Of a stretch of DNA of 64,000 nucleotides, positions 49,877-58,384 are shown piece by piece (positions within the stretch are counted from its first letter, which is position 1; each line of letters starts with the position of its first letter). Where the stretch lies: NCBI GenBank assembly GCA_044508675.1, contig JBIQHF010000014.1, positions 1 to 64,000 of the forward strand. Reading direction: 5' to 3'. The DNA comes from Raineyella sp044508675. GTDB taxonomy: Bacteria; Actinomycetota; Actinomycetes; Propionibacteriales; Propionibacteriaceae. Made by a program: the position numbers and the translations under genes. The notes below the pieces were generated by a model. That model made no database searches. It was not told the DNA's origin and saw nothing but the letters and a program-made list of their open reading frames with translations.

Positions 49877-51451
49877 ATGGCTGAACGAGCCGCCGACCCC
49901 CTGGTCCGGTCACCTCTGACCATCACGTACGAGGACGACCCGCGGGTCGTCGAGGAGCAGCACCACGACGACTATTCGAACCACGTCGTCCCGTTGACGA
50001 TGCGGGTGGGCAGGTGGAGCCTGACGATGTCCTTCTGGGCACTGGTCAGCGCCATGGTGTGGCTGTTCTACGGCGCCCTGTCCACGAGCCTGTTCGGCAC
50101 CGTCAACGCCCTGATCGCCATCGTCCTGTCGGTGATCACCTTCGGCCTGATCAACCACGTGCTGGCCCGCTGGGGTGCGCGTACGGGCCTGAACTCCGTG
50201 CTGCTGTCGCGCCAGGCCCTGGGGGTGCTCGGTGCGGCGCTGACCGCCTTCCTGCTCGCCGCGAACGGCACCTACTTCGCCGTCTTCGAGAGCAGCACCG
50301 TCGCCGTGGCGCTGAACTACTTCACCCCCGGCCTCGACATCCGCGTCTGGTACGCGGTGATCGCCCTGGCCATGCTGCCGCTGATGCTGGGCGGCGTGCA
50401 GACCTGGATGGCCAAGCTCAACGGGCTGCTGCTGCCGATCTACGCGATCGGGCTGCTGGTCGTGCTGGTCATCGTCGCGGTCAACTACCCGGTGGACTCC
50501 AGCCTGTTCTCCATGACCGGTGTCGTCCCGGCCGAGGCCCGGCCCTACCCCGGCTGGGTGATGGCGTACGTGCTCTACATGGGCGTCTGGCTGGCGATGG
50601 CCAACACCCCCGACTTCGCCCGGTTCGGCAAGCCCGAGGATGCCGGCTTCCACGCCCACGTGAGCTTCGGCTGGGTGTTCTACACCATCCTGTTCCTGGT
50701 GAACGGCTTGGCCGGCGCCTTCCTCGTCCACACCGTCACCCCGGGTGCCGAAGCCGCCGAGGCCGGCATCGTGGTCGCCATCTGCCAGGCCACCGGCCTG
50801 TTCGGACTGCTGTTCATCATCGTGTCGCAGCTGCGGATCAACACGCTCAACTACTACGAGGCATCCATCAACGCCAACCGCTTCATCCGTACGCTGACCG
50901 GCGTACGCGTGTCGCGGCTCCTGCTGGTCGCCGTGATCACCGTGCTGGTCTTCCTGCTGATGCTGACCAACGTGTTCAGCTACATCCAGCGCATGCTGGG
51001 CTGGCAGGCGGTCTTCCTGGTCGGCTGGGTCGGGATCATCATGACCCACTACTTCCTCACCGGCCGCGGACGGGTGACCGAGTTCCGGGCCCAGCGGCTC
51101 CCGGCGGTCACCTGGGGCCTGGGGGTGTGGATCATCTCCACCGCCCTGGGCATCGGCCTGCAGGAGATCCCGGGCGCGCCGCCCGCCCTGTCGTCCATCG
51201 CCCCGATCGTGTCCCTGGTCGTCAGCGTCGTCCTCTACGCCCTGGTGCTGCTCCTGAAGCGCGACCGGGAGGTCGCGCAGCCGCTGGACACCTGGAAGCC
51301 CGAGATCGAGGACCCGTGGAGGGCCTACCTGGCCTGTGCGGTGTGTGAGCGGTCGTACGTGGCCGTCGAGGTGGACCAGAACCTGCACGACGACGGGTCG
51401 CCGGTCTGCGACACCTGCGCGGTCGGGTACCGGGCCCGGCACTTCGACTGA
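49877..51451 (+). CDS. NCS1-family nucleobase/hydantoin-type symporter with C-terminal Cys4 domain
   Basis: A 524-residue transporter with about 12 hydrophobic segments, of the NCS1 type (cytosine, uracil, allantoin, hydantoin). It probably imports the cluster substrate with a cation. The last 40 residues form an extra domain with Cys487-x2-Cys490 and Cys511-x2-Cys514 (LACAVCERSY; PVCDTCAVG), a zinc-ribbon or rubredoxin-like arrangement not part of the transporter fold. It would face the cytosol. ATG 49877 follows GAGGAAG; in-frame GTG 49787 would start inside the promoter. Confidence 0.88.
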   Translation: MAERAADPLVRSPLTITYEDDPRVVEEQHHDDYSNHVVPLTMRVGRWSLTMSFWALVSAMVWLFYGALSTSLFGTVNALIAIVLSVITFGLINHVLARWGARTGLNSVLLSRQALGVLGAALTAFLLAANGTYFAVFESSTVAVALNYFTPGLDIRVWYAVIALAMLPLMLGGVQTWMAKLNGLLLPIYAIGLLVVLVIVAVNYPVDSSLFSMTGVVPAEARPYPGWVMAYVLYMGVWLAMANTPDFARFGKPEDAGFHAHVSFGWVFYTILFLVNGLAGAFLVHTVTPGAEAAEAGIVVAICQATGLFGLLFIIVSQLRINTLNYYEASINANRFIRTLTGVRVSRLLLVAVITVLVFLLMLTNVFSYIQRMLGWQAVFLVGWVGIIMTHYFLTGRGRVTEFRAQRLPAVTWGLGVWIISTALGIGLQEIPGAPPALSSIAPIVSLVVSVVLYALVLLLKRDREVAQPLDTWKPEIEDPWRAYLACAVCERSYVAVEVDQNLHDDGSPVCDTCAVGYRARHFD

Positions 51452-51473
51452 CCGGACCGGCAGGTCCTCGTGA

Positions 51474-51508
51474 ACGGGGGAGGGGTGCTCGGTGCACCCT
51501 TCCCCCGT
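51474..51508. terminator. Bidirectional stem-loop between NCS1 and MarR genes
   Basis: 15-bp arms (51474-51488 ACGGGGGAGGGGTGC; 51494-51508 GCACCCTTCCCCCGT) with one G-T pair and a 5-nt loop, between convergent genes. Confidence 0.75.
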
Positions 51509-51513
51509 CCCGG

Positions 51514-52119
51514 TCACTCGTCGTCCACCTCGCCGAAGAGGGTGTTGGGGTTGAGGCTCGCGGCGGTGCGGGAGGAGGCGTCGTACATCCCCGCCAGCAT
51601 GGACAGGGCGCGGGTGGCCGACTGCAGCCGGTTCAGGAACCCCTCGTCGGACATCATCAGGTCCATCAGCACCTTCACCCGCAGTGCGGAGTACCGCTCG
51701 GTCCAGCGGACCCCCTCCTCGGTCGCCTCGAACACGGTCGAGGTGCCCGACTTGGTCTTGGTGATCAACCCGATCGAGACCATCTTGCGGAGCGCGTACT
51801 GCACGTTGGGCAGGTCATCGCGGTTCAGGAAGCGGGCGATCGTCGTGGCGTCCTTGGGGCGGTCCTGCATCCGCACGACATGCATGATGACGACCTCGTT
51901 GAACCCGAGCTCGGGCTCCCCGACCAGGCGCGAGGTCTGGATGACATAGCGCTCGAAGGCCGAGGAGGCGGCCATCAGGGCGAACTCGAAGTTCGTGATC
52001 TCGGTCTCCTCGGGCGAGCGAGCCAGGTGCCATTCCCGAGAGGTGGCGTACCAGCCCGTCGCCTGGTCCGACGGGACGGGGCTGTTCGGGTTGAACGGGG
52101 GGTCACTGATATCGGCCAC
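51514..52119 (-). CDS. MarR-like winged-helix regulator
   Basis: A 201-residue regulator with helices around a winged HTH (NEVVIMHVVRMQDRPKDATT; IARFLNRDDLPNVQYALRKM; VSIGLITKTKSGTSTVFEAT). It follows the MarR plan with longer ends. Such proteins commonly respond to aromatic ligands and would control the cluster. It starts at GTG 52119. TATAAC on the minus strand (52131-52126) is only 7 nt before the GTG, so the mRNA may be leaderless. Confidence 0.82.
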   Translation of the reverse strand: MADISDPPFNPNSPVPSDQATGWYATSREWHLARSPEETEITNFEFALMAASSAFERYVIQTSRLVGEPELGFNEVVIMHVVRMQDRPKDATTIARFLNRDDLPNVQYALRKMVSIGLITKTKSGTSTVFEATEEGVRWTERYSALRVKVLMDLMMSDEGFLNRLQSATRALSMLAGMYDASSRTAASLNPNTLFGEVDDE

Positions 52120-52238
52120 GCCACTGTTATACCCGCACGCCCTGTCAGTGTCCGATTATGGGTTCCGCCACCGAGCGCCCTATGACCTGGATCACAAAAG
52201 GGTCTACCGTTCCGAGGCCCGGAAGGTTAGCGTGCCTC

Positions 52239-52925
52239 ATGGACAGCATGCTGATCGACGAGACCATGGACACCACGGCAACGGAGAGCCCGGCGCGGGA
52301 CAACCCGGTGCCCGATCCCACCACCTTGGCCCAACGGGAGCGCCGCGCGCTCGCCGACCTCCTGCTGCAGGTGGGGCCGGAGGCGCCCACGATGTGCGAG
52401 GGCTGGATGACCTACGACCTGGTCGCCCACCTGTGGACCCGGGAGACCGAACCCGCCGCGATGCTCGGCGCCATGGGTGGCCCCTTCGCGGGCCTGGCCG
52501 ATGCCCGGCGCGAACGGGCCAAGCAGCAGCACGCGTACGAGGAACTCGTCGAGCTGGTCCGCTCCGGACCCCGGCCCGGCTCCCCGCTGCGCCGCTTCGA
52601 CCAGTCCGCCAACACCCTCGAGTTCCTGGTCCACCACGAGGACGTCCGACGCGGCGCCGACCTCTCGGTGCCCGCGCGGGAGATGTCCTACCAGGACGAT
52701 CAGGACATCGTCGGCAGGCTCGGGGTGCCGGCCCAGCTGCGGCTCGGCCGCCGCGGAGTGCAGACCGTGCTGGTCGACCAGGAGTCCGGACACGTGGTGC
52801 GGGTCGGCCAGGGCGCCGTGGTGACGGTCACCGGCCCGCCGACCGAGCTGGCATTGTACGTGTTCGGCCGCCGCGCGCACGTCGACGTGCACGGCCCGGT
52901 CGCCCCGGACGGCCCGGACGACTGA
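52239..52925 (+). CDS. TIGR03085-type protein (DinB/maleylpyruvate isomerase fold)
   Basis: A 228-residue protein with the TIGR03085 pattern (RERRALADLLLQVGPEAPT; MCEGWMTYDLVAHLWTRETE; LEFLVHHEDVRRG), the four-helix metal-binding fold of mycothiol-dependent maleylpyruvate isomerases and DinB proteins. The His in DLVAHL and the HHED segment are candidate metal ligands. No reaction is established for this group. ATG 52239 or 52266 could be the start. It is divergent from the MarR gene. Confidence 0.8.
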   Translation: MDSMLIDETMDTTATESPARDNPVPDPTTLAQRERRALADLLLQVGPEAPTMCEGWMTYDLVAHLWTRETEPAAMLGAMGGPFAGLADARRERAKQQHAYEELVELVRSGPRPGSPLRRFDQSANTLEFLVHHEDVRRGADLSVPAREMSYQDDQDIVGRLGVPAQLRLGRRGVQTVLVDQESGHVVRVGQGAVVTVTGPPTELALYVFGRRAHVDVHGPVAPDGPDD

Positions 52926-52932
52926 GCCCGGC

Positions 52933-53217
52933 TCAGGAGACCTTCTGGTCACCCATCTCGCGGCTGGCGAGCACGAAGGTCGAGCCGACGCCCAGCACGA
53001 CACCGACCACGAGCAGGACCGATGACGAGGCCACCACTCCGATGACGACCAGGATGACGGCGATGCCGATCAGGAGGCCGGTCACCGCGAACAGCGGCCG
53101 GGCGACGGGGGACCGTCGGGCGGTCACGTCGTCGGTGCTGGTGGCGGTGTCGGTGGTGTCGGCGGTCCCGGTGTCCCGGTGGGAGGATATCTGCGAGTCA
53201 GTGGTCCTGGGCGGCAT
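52933..53217 (-). CDS. Small two-span membrane protein
   Basis: A 94-residue protein: a polar, Thr/Asp-rich N-terminal half (TDTATSTDDVTARRSPVARP) and two hydrophobic segments (LFAVTGLLIGIAVILVVIGV; SVLLVVGVVLGVGSTFVLA). Family not recognised. ATG 53217 follows GGAAGCAGG; convergent with the TIGR03085 gene. Confidence 0.6.
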   Translation of the reverse strand: MPPRTTDSQISSHRDTGTADTTDTATSTDDVTARRSPVARPLFAVTGLLIGIAVILVVIGVVASSSVLLVVGVVLGVGSTFVLASREMGDQKVS

Positions 53218-53413
53218 GACAACCTGCTTCCGCGGTGGGGTGCTGCGATGGGCCAGTACGAGGTCCCGAGGGCCGTACGCGCACCGCCGCGCTGCGGGCG
53301 TGGATCCGGCTCGGATCGGGATCATCTGACCACACGCACGGGGTCATCGCCCAACGCCGTCCCGTGTGGGGCGGGCCCTATCGCGAACGGGCGGGACCGG
53401 GCACTCTGGAGGC

Positions 53414-55225
53414 ATGACTGCCCGGCCTGCGCCCCAGCCACCGCTCGAGGACTACGCCCTGCTCGCCGACCGGCACACCGGCCCGCTGGTCTCCCGCGCC
53501 GGGAGCATCGACTGGCTGTGCCTGCCGAGGTTCGACGACGATGCGGTCTTCGCGGCGATCCTCGGCACCCCCGAAAACGGGCGCTGGCTGGTCGCCCCGG
53601 TCGACGGTGAGGTCATTCATCGGGCGTACGTCGGGGACACCTTCGTGCTGGAGACGTTGTGGCGGACCCCCACCGGTGACGTGCTGTGCCGGGACTTCAT
53701 GCCCGACAACGCGGACCGCAACGACATCATCCGGTCGGCGGAGTGCCTGACCGGGGAAGTGGTCATCCACCAGGAACTGGTGATGCGCTTCGGCTACGGC
53801 GAGAACCTGCCGTGGGTGCGGCGGGTCCGCGGCCCGGCGGGGGAGCGGCTGGTCGCCGTCGCCGGGCCGGACGCGCTGTGCCTGGACGGCCCGCTGCCCC
53901 GGGCCGTGGACGGCCACCACGTCGGCGACGTGACGCTGCGGGCGGGGGACGAGGTGCACTGGAACCTGACCTGGTTCCCCAGCTACCATCCGCTGCCCGA
54001 GGTCCTCGATCCGGGCCCGGAACTGGCGTCGACCCTGGTCAACTGGCAGCAGTGGAGCGCCTCGATCCAGCTCGAGGGCTACCCGCCGGCGGTGCGTCGC
54101 TCGCTGCTGGTGCTGCGCGCCCTGACCCACCACGACACCGGTGGGATCGCTGCGGCGCCGACCACCTCGCTGCCGGAGGAGTGGGGTGGTGAACGCAATT
54201 GGGACTACCGCTTCTGCTGGCTGCGCGACTCCGCCCTCACCATCGAGGCGATGGCCAACCACGGCGCCGCGCACGGCCAGTGGCGCAACTGGCTGCTGCG
54301 CGCGATCGCCGGGGACCACGACCGGATGCGGATCATGTACGGCCTGGGCGGCGAGCGCCTCGGGCCCGAGACCACCCTCCAGCACCTGCCCGGCTACGCC
54401 GACTCGCGGCCGGTGCGGGTCGGCAACGGCGCCGCCGACCAGTACCAGGCCGACGTGGTCGGGGAGGTGATGATCTCCCTGTGCCGGATCCGGGAGATCG
54501 GGGTGACCGAGGACCGCTTCTCCTGGGCGCTGCAACGGGCCCTGCTGAGGTTCGCCGAGGAGCGGTTCGACCAGCCGGACCACGGCATCTGGGAGGTCCG
54601 CGGCCCGGCCCGCTACTTCACCCACTCCCGGGTGATGATGTGGGCCGCGTTCGACCGGGGCATCCAGGCAGTGGAGAACTACGGGCTCAAGGGCCCGGTC
54701 GATACCTGGCGCGCGTTGCGCGACCGGCTGCGGACCGAGATCGAGAGCAACGGCTGGAACGCCGACCTGAACAGCTTCACCCAGGCGTACGGCGCCACGA
54801 CGGTCGATGCGGCACTGCTGGCCCTGCCGCAGACCGGCTTCATCGCGTGGGACGACCCGCGGATGCTCGGCACCGTCGCAAGGATCGAGGCCGACCTGAT
54901 GACCCCCTCAGGACTGCTCCTGCGCTACCACACCGCCGAGACCGACGACGGCGTGGCCGGGGACGAGCACACCTTCCTGCTGTGCAGCTTCTGGCTGGTC
55001 GCCCAGTATGCCCACACCGGTCGGCTCGAGGAGGCCCGACGCCTGTTCGACCAGTTGCTGTCCTACCGCAGCGACGTCGGGCTGCTGTCCGAGGAGTATG
55101 ACGTGGCCACCGGCCGGCTGTCCGGCAACTACCCGCAGGCGTTCAGCCACCTGGGGCTGGTGCAGGCGGCCGACGCCCTGCGCCGGGCCGAGGGACGGAT
55201 CGGCCACGGCTCCGACGAACGGTAG
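53414..55225 (+). CDS. GH15 family glucoamylase/trehalase-like glycoside hydrolase
   Basis: A 603-residue cytosolic enzyme of glycoside hydrolase family 15. It has an N-terminal beta domain (about 1-260) that starts with the DYALLADRHTGPLVSRAGS segment, and an (alpha/alpha)6 barrel with the motif GGERNWDYRFCWLRDSALT (about 266). The C-terminal acidic LLSEEYDVATGRLSGNYPQA provides the second catalytic Glu. Actinobacterial relatives include trehalases and glucoamylases; which one cannot be told. Start ATG 53414. Single gene. Confidence 0.88.
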   Translation: MTARPAPQPPLEDYALLADRHTGPLVSRAGSIDWLCLPRFDDDAVFAAILGTPENGRWLVAPVDGEVIHRAYVGDTFVLETLWRTPTGDVLCRDFMPDNADRNDIIRSAECLTGEVVIHQELVMRFGYGENLPWVRRVRGPAGERLVAVAGPDALCLDGPLPRAVDGHHVGDVTLRAGDEVHWNLTWFPSYHPLPEVLDPGPELASTLVNWQQWSASIQLEGYPPAVRRSLLVLRALTHHDTGGIAAAPTTSLPEEWGGERNWDYRFCWLRDSALTIEAMANHGAAHGQWRNWLLRAIAGDHDRMRIMYGLGGERLGPETTLQHLPGYADSRPVRVGNGAADQYQADVVGEVMISLCRIREIGVTEDRFSWALQRALLRFAEERFDQPDHGIWEVRGPARYFTHSRVMMWAAFDRGIQAVENYGLKGPVDTWRALRDRLRTEIESNGWNADLNSFTQAYGATTVDAALLALPQTGFIAWDDPRMLGTVARIEADLMTPSGLLLRYHTAETDDGVAGDEHTFLLCSFWLVAQYAHTGRLEEARRLFDQLLSYRSDVGLLSEEYDVATGRLSGNYPQAFSHLGLVQAADALRRAEGRIGHGSDER

Positions 55226-55259
55226 GGACGGACGACAGCACGGTACGGGCGAGGGCAGG

Positions 55260-56198
55260 TCAGGCCCGCCCGGCCTCGGCGACCCGGCGCAGGTGTGCCA
55301 GCAGCAGCTGGACGGTCGGCTTCCTGGGATGGTCCTCGACCCAGAGCACGCCGGTCCGACTGCCGATGTGGCAGTCGGTGACGTCCAGCACCGCGGCATC
55401 CGGCAGCGGCGCGACGGTCGACCGGGGCATCGCCCCGACGAAGCCCCCCTCGGTCACCAGCAGCGCAGCGGTCGACGACGCGGCGCACTCCACGGTCCGC
55501 CGCGGCAGTGGGACCCCGGCGCGGGCAAAGGCGGTCTCCAGCTCGGTGCGCAGGTAGGTCCCGCTGGTCGGCAGGATCCACTGCTCGTCGGCCAGGTCGG
55601 CCAGGCCCACCGGACCGGCGCCCACCCACCGACCGCCCGCCCCGCAGACGATCGCGATCGTCTCCTCGTACAGCAGCTCGAAGTGCAGGTCCTCCCCGGC
55701 GACCCGGGCGTGGGTCGCGGCGAAGCCCTCCCGGGTGATCATCAAGTCGATCTCCCCGTGCACCAACATCTGGGCCAAGTGCTCCGGCAGGTTCTCCCGT
55801 ACCACGACCTCGACCCGGGGACGTTCGTGCTTCAGGGCGGCGATGGCCCGTGGCAGCAGGGTGGTGGCCCCGGCCAGGTGCACCCCCACGCTCACCGTGC
55901 CGGCCTCGCCATCGGCGACCTGGCGGACCTGCTCGGCACCGACCCGCAGGTGGGACAGCGCCGCCCGGGCATGGTCCAGGAAGGACTCGGTGTAGTCCAC
56001 CGGGCGCATGCCGCTCGGGGTCCGCTCGAACAGCGGGGCCCCGAGGATCTCCTCCAGTTCCCGGATCGACCGGGTGACCGACGGCTGGCTGAGGTAGAGC
56101 CGCTGTGCCGCCGCGACCGCGGTGCCCTCCTCGGCGACGGCCAGGGCCACCTGCAGGTGCTGCAGTTTCAGCCGGCTCCGGAGCACATCCTCGTCCAC
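55260..56198 (-). CDS. LysR-family transcriptional regulator of the 3-hydroxyanthranilate operon
   Basis: A 312-residue LysR regulator with an N-terminal winged HTH (HLQVALAVAEEGTAVAAAQR; LYLSQPSVTRSIRELEEIL) and a two-lobed ligand domain. It starts at GTG 56198. It is transcribed away from the RidA-HAAO-ACMSD operon, the usual layout for a LysR activator and its target, with an 11-bp inverted repeat between them. The inducer is probably a pathway intermediate. Confidence 0.9.
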   Translation of the reverse strand: MDEDVLRSRLKLQHLQVALAVAEEGTAVAAAQRLYLSQPSVTRSIRELEEILGAPLFERTPSGMRPVDYTESFLDHARAALSHLRVGAEQVRQVADGEAGTVSVGVHLAGATTLLPRAIAALKHERPRVEVVVRENLPEHLAQMLVHGEIDLMITREGFAATHARVAGEDLHFELLYEETIAIVCGAGGRWVGAGPVGLADLADEQWILPTSGTYLRTELETAFARAGVPLPRRTVECAASSTAALLVTEGGFVGAMPRSTVAPLPDAAVLDVTDCHIGSRTGVLWVEDHPRKPTVQLLLAHLRRVAEAGRA

Positions 56199-56218
56199 GG
56201 GCCCATTGTGGCCCACTG

Positions 56219-56246
56219 CGGTCGGCGCACCGCTATGCGCCGACCG
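56219..56246. promoter_or_regulatory. 11-bp inverted repeat between LysR and RidA (LysR site)
   Basis: CGGTCGGCGCA (56219-56229) and TGCGCCGACCG (56236-56246), perfect 11-bp arms with a CCGCTA centre, 21 bp before the LysR start. LysR proteins bind inverted repeats in such divergent gaps. A second smaller repeat CGGAT-N6-ATCCG follows at 56245-56260. Confidence 0.6.
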
Positions 56247-56353
56247 GATAGCCCCATCCGACCTTGGTATTGGACGTCCCGCGGCCTCCTCCCGGACGAT
56301 GGGGGTGTCCTGGAGCACATCCATCCCACGTCCATCCCACGAGGAGCAGCCCC

Positions 56354-56773
56354 ATGCCCGAAGCACGCGTCGTCGAGCACCTGGCCAAGCCGCGGGGCAG
56401 GTTCCCGCATATCCGGCGGGCCGGGGACTTCCTGTACGTGTCCGGCACCAGCAGCCGACGCCCGGACAACTCCTTCGCCGGCGCCGAGGTCGACGAGATG
56501 GGCGTGACCCGGCTCGACATCGCCGCCCAGACCCGGGCGGTGATCGAGAACATCGGCGAGATCCTCCGCTCCCAGGGCGCCGACCTGTCCGACCTGGTCC
56601 AGGTCACCACCTACCTGGTCAACATGAACGACTTCGGCGGCTACAACGAGGTGTACGCCGAGTACTTCGACGAGACCGGCCCCTCGCGGACCACCGTGGC
56701 GGTCCACCAGCTCCCCCATCCCCTGCTGCTGATCGAGATGCAGGCCGTCGCGTACGCCCCGACCCGCAGCTGA
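56354..56773 (+). CDS. RidA-family protein, likely 2-aminomuconate deaminase
   Basis: A 139-residue RidA/YjgF protein (RRAGDFLYVSGTSS; ADLSDLVQVTTYLVNMNDFGGYNEVYAEYF; PLLLIEMQAVA). In bacterial 2-aminophenol and 3-hydroxyanthranilate pathways, RidA-like 2-aminomuconate deaminases (AmnD/NbaF) release ammonia from aminomuconate. Its position at the head of an operon with the HAAO and ACMSD genes supports this role. ATG 56354 follows GAGGAGC. Confidence 0.85.
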   Translation: MPEARVVEHLAKPRGRFPHIRRAGDFLYVSGTSSRRPDNSFAGAEVDEMGVTRLDIAAQTRAVIENIGEILRSQGADLSDLVQVTTYLVNMNDFGGYNEVYAEYFDETGPSRTTVAVHQLPHPLLLIEMQAVAYAPTRS

Positions 56774-56802
56774 CCACCCCTGCCATCGAGAGGCGATGCA
56801 CC

Positions 56803-57327
56803 ATGTCCGCTCCCAGCCCGTTCAACTTCCAGCAGTGGATCGTCGAGAACGCCGACGAACTGCGCCCGCCGGTCAACAACAAGGTCCTGCACGAGGTCGA
56901 TGACGCCCTGATCGTCCAGGTCGTCGGCGGCCCCAACCAGCGCACCGATTTCCATGTCGATCCCTATCCGGAGTGGTTCCACCAGGTGAAGGGGAACATC
57001 CACGTCAACATCATCGAGGACGGCCGCCAGCGCCGGGTCGACATCAGGGAGGGCGAGGTGTGGATGCTGCCGGCGAACGTGCCGCACTCCCCGCAGCGGC
57101 CCGAGCCCGGGTCGATCGGCATCGTGGTGGAGGTGACCCGTCCCGAGGGCGTCACCGAGCACTTCCAGTGGTACTGCCCCGAGTGCACCGCGCTGCTTCA
57201 CGACGTCGAGCTGCAGGTGCGCGACATCCAGGCCGACCTGCCACCGGTGTACGAGGACTTCTACGCGCTGTCCGATGCGGAGCGTACGTGCCCCAACTGC
57301 GGTGCCGTGCACCCTGACAGGGGCTGA
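56803..57327 (+). CDS. nbaC: 3-hydroxyanthranilate 3,4-dioxygenase
   Basis: A 174-residue cupin, the same length as the bacterial enzyme. Iron ligands His51, Glu57 and His95 (DFHVDPYPEWFH; NVPHSPQRP), and the substrate-binding Arg47, Arg99 and Glu110 fall at the same numbers as in the characterised Cupriavidus enzyme. The C terminus carries the second rubredoxin-like metal site (CPEC; CPNC). It opens 3-hydroxyanthranilate to 2-amino-3-carboxymuconate 6-semialdehyde in the cytosol. ATG 56803 gives the family N terminus. Next gene 7 nt downstream. Confidence 0.95.
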   Translation: MSAPSPFNFQQWIVENADELRPPVNNKVLHEVDDALIVQVVGGPNQRTDFHVDPYPEWFHQVKGNIHVNIIEDGRQRRVDIREGEVWMLPANVPHSPQRPEPGSIGIVVEVTRPEGVTEHFQWYCPECTALLHDVELQVRDIQADLPPVYEDFYALSDAERTCPNCGAVHPDRG

Positions 57328-57334
57328 CCGGACG

Positions 57335-58384
57335 ATGGCAGAGATGGGAGCCGACCGTACGCCCGTGATCGATGTGCACGCGCACTACGTGCCCCGGGGC
57401 TGGCCCGACCTGGCCGCGGCGACCGGCCACCACGGCCCCTGGCCGTCGCTGCGCGTCGACAGCGCACGCGAGGCGATGATCATGCTCGGGGACCGGGAGT
57501 TCCGTCCGATCACCGACCACGCCTGGAACGCCGACACCCGGCTGGCCCAGATGGACGCCGACGGCGTCGACCAGCAGGTGATGTCGCCCACCCCGTTGTT
57601 CTTCGCGTACGCCGAGGACGGCCGGGCCGCAGCCACGGTCGCCGGCATTTTCAACGACCTGTGCCTGGAGATCGCCGCCGAGGATGAGGACCGGCTGGTC
57701 CCGTTCTGCCAGGTGCCGCTGCAGGACACCGACCTGGCGATCGCCGAACTGGACCGCTGCCTCGACAACGGGCACCGCGGCGTCGAGATCGGCAACCATG
57801 TCGGCGACCGGGACCTGGACGACGCCGGCATCGAGGCGTTCCTGGCGCACTGCGCCGAGCGGGACGTGCCGGTCTTCGTGCATCCCTGGGACATGCCCTC
57901 CTCGCCCCGGCTGTCGCGGTGGATGGCGCAATGGCTGGTCGGCATGCCGGCCGAGACCCAGCTGTCGATCATCGCGCTGATCCTGGGTGGCAGCTTCGAC
58001 CGGTTGCCGAAGGAGCTGAAGCTGTGCTTCGCCCACTCCGGTGGTTCCTTCGCCTACTGGCTGGGCCGGTTCGAGAACGCCTGGCACCGGCGCCCCGACC
58101 TGATCGCCACCTCCGAGCACCCGCCGTCGCACTACCTCGACCGGTTCAGTGTCGACACCGTGGTGTTCCACGACCCGGCGCTGCGCCTGCTGGTGGACGT
58201 GATGGGCCCCGAGCACCTGATGCTGGGCAGCGACTTCCCGTACCCGCTGGGCGAGACCCCGGCCGGTGGGCTGGTTCGGCAAGCCACCTTCCTCACCGAG
58301 GAGCAGCGGGCCGCCATCCTCGGCGGCAACGCCCGCCGCTTCCTCGGGCTGGGATCGCATCGACCGGTGGCCGCCGCCAGCTGA
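57335..58384 (+). CDS. nbaD: 2-amino-3-carboxymuconate-6-semialdehyde decarboxylase (ACMSD)
   Basis: A 349-residue amidohydrolase-fold decarboxylase. Zinc ligands and catalytic residues His15, His17 (IDVHAHYVP), His183 (FVHPWDMP), His234 (FAHSGGSFAY) and Asp300 (LGSDFPYP) match those of Pseudomonas ACMSD (9, 11, 177, 228, 294) with a constant offset of six. It removes CO2 from the product of the dioxygenase just upstream, giving 2-aminomuconate semialdehyde and keeping it from closing to quinolinate. ATG 57335. Confidence 0.95.
   Translation: MAEMGADRTPVIDVHAHYVPRGWPDLAAATGHHGPWPSLRVDSAREAMIMLGDREFRPITDHAWNADTRLAQMDADGVDQQVMSPTPLFFAYAEDGRAAATVAGIFNDLCLEIAAEDEDRLVPFCQVPLQDTDLAIAELDRCLDNGHRGVEIGNHVGDRDLDDAGIEAFLAHCAERDVPVFVHPWDMPSSPRLSRWMAQWLVGMPAETQLSIIALILGGSFDRLPKELKLCFAHSGGSFAYWLGRFENAWHRRPDLIATSEHPPSHYLDRFSVDTVVFHDPALRLLVDVMGPEHLMLGSDFPYPLGETPAGGLVRQATFLTEEQRAAILGGNARRFLGLGSHRPVAAAS

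Noticed and set aside
41223..51451. A hydantoin-utilisation (hyu) operon
   Set aside because: Racemase, M20 and NCS1 families recall hyu clusters, but there is no hydantoinase, the M20-like and racemase-like proteins lack the expected catalytic residues, and ring-cleaving oxygenases dominate.
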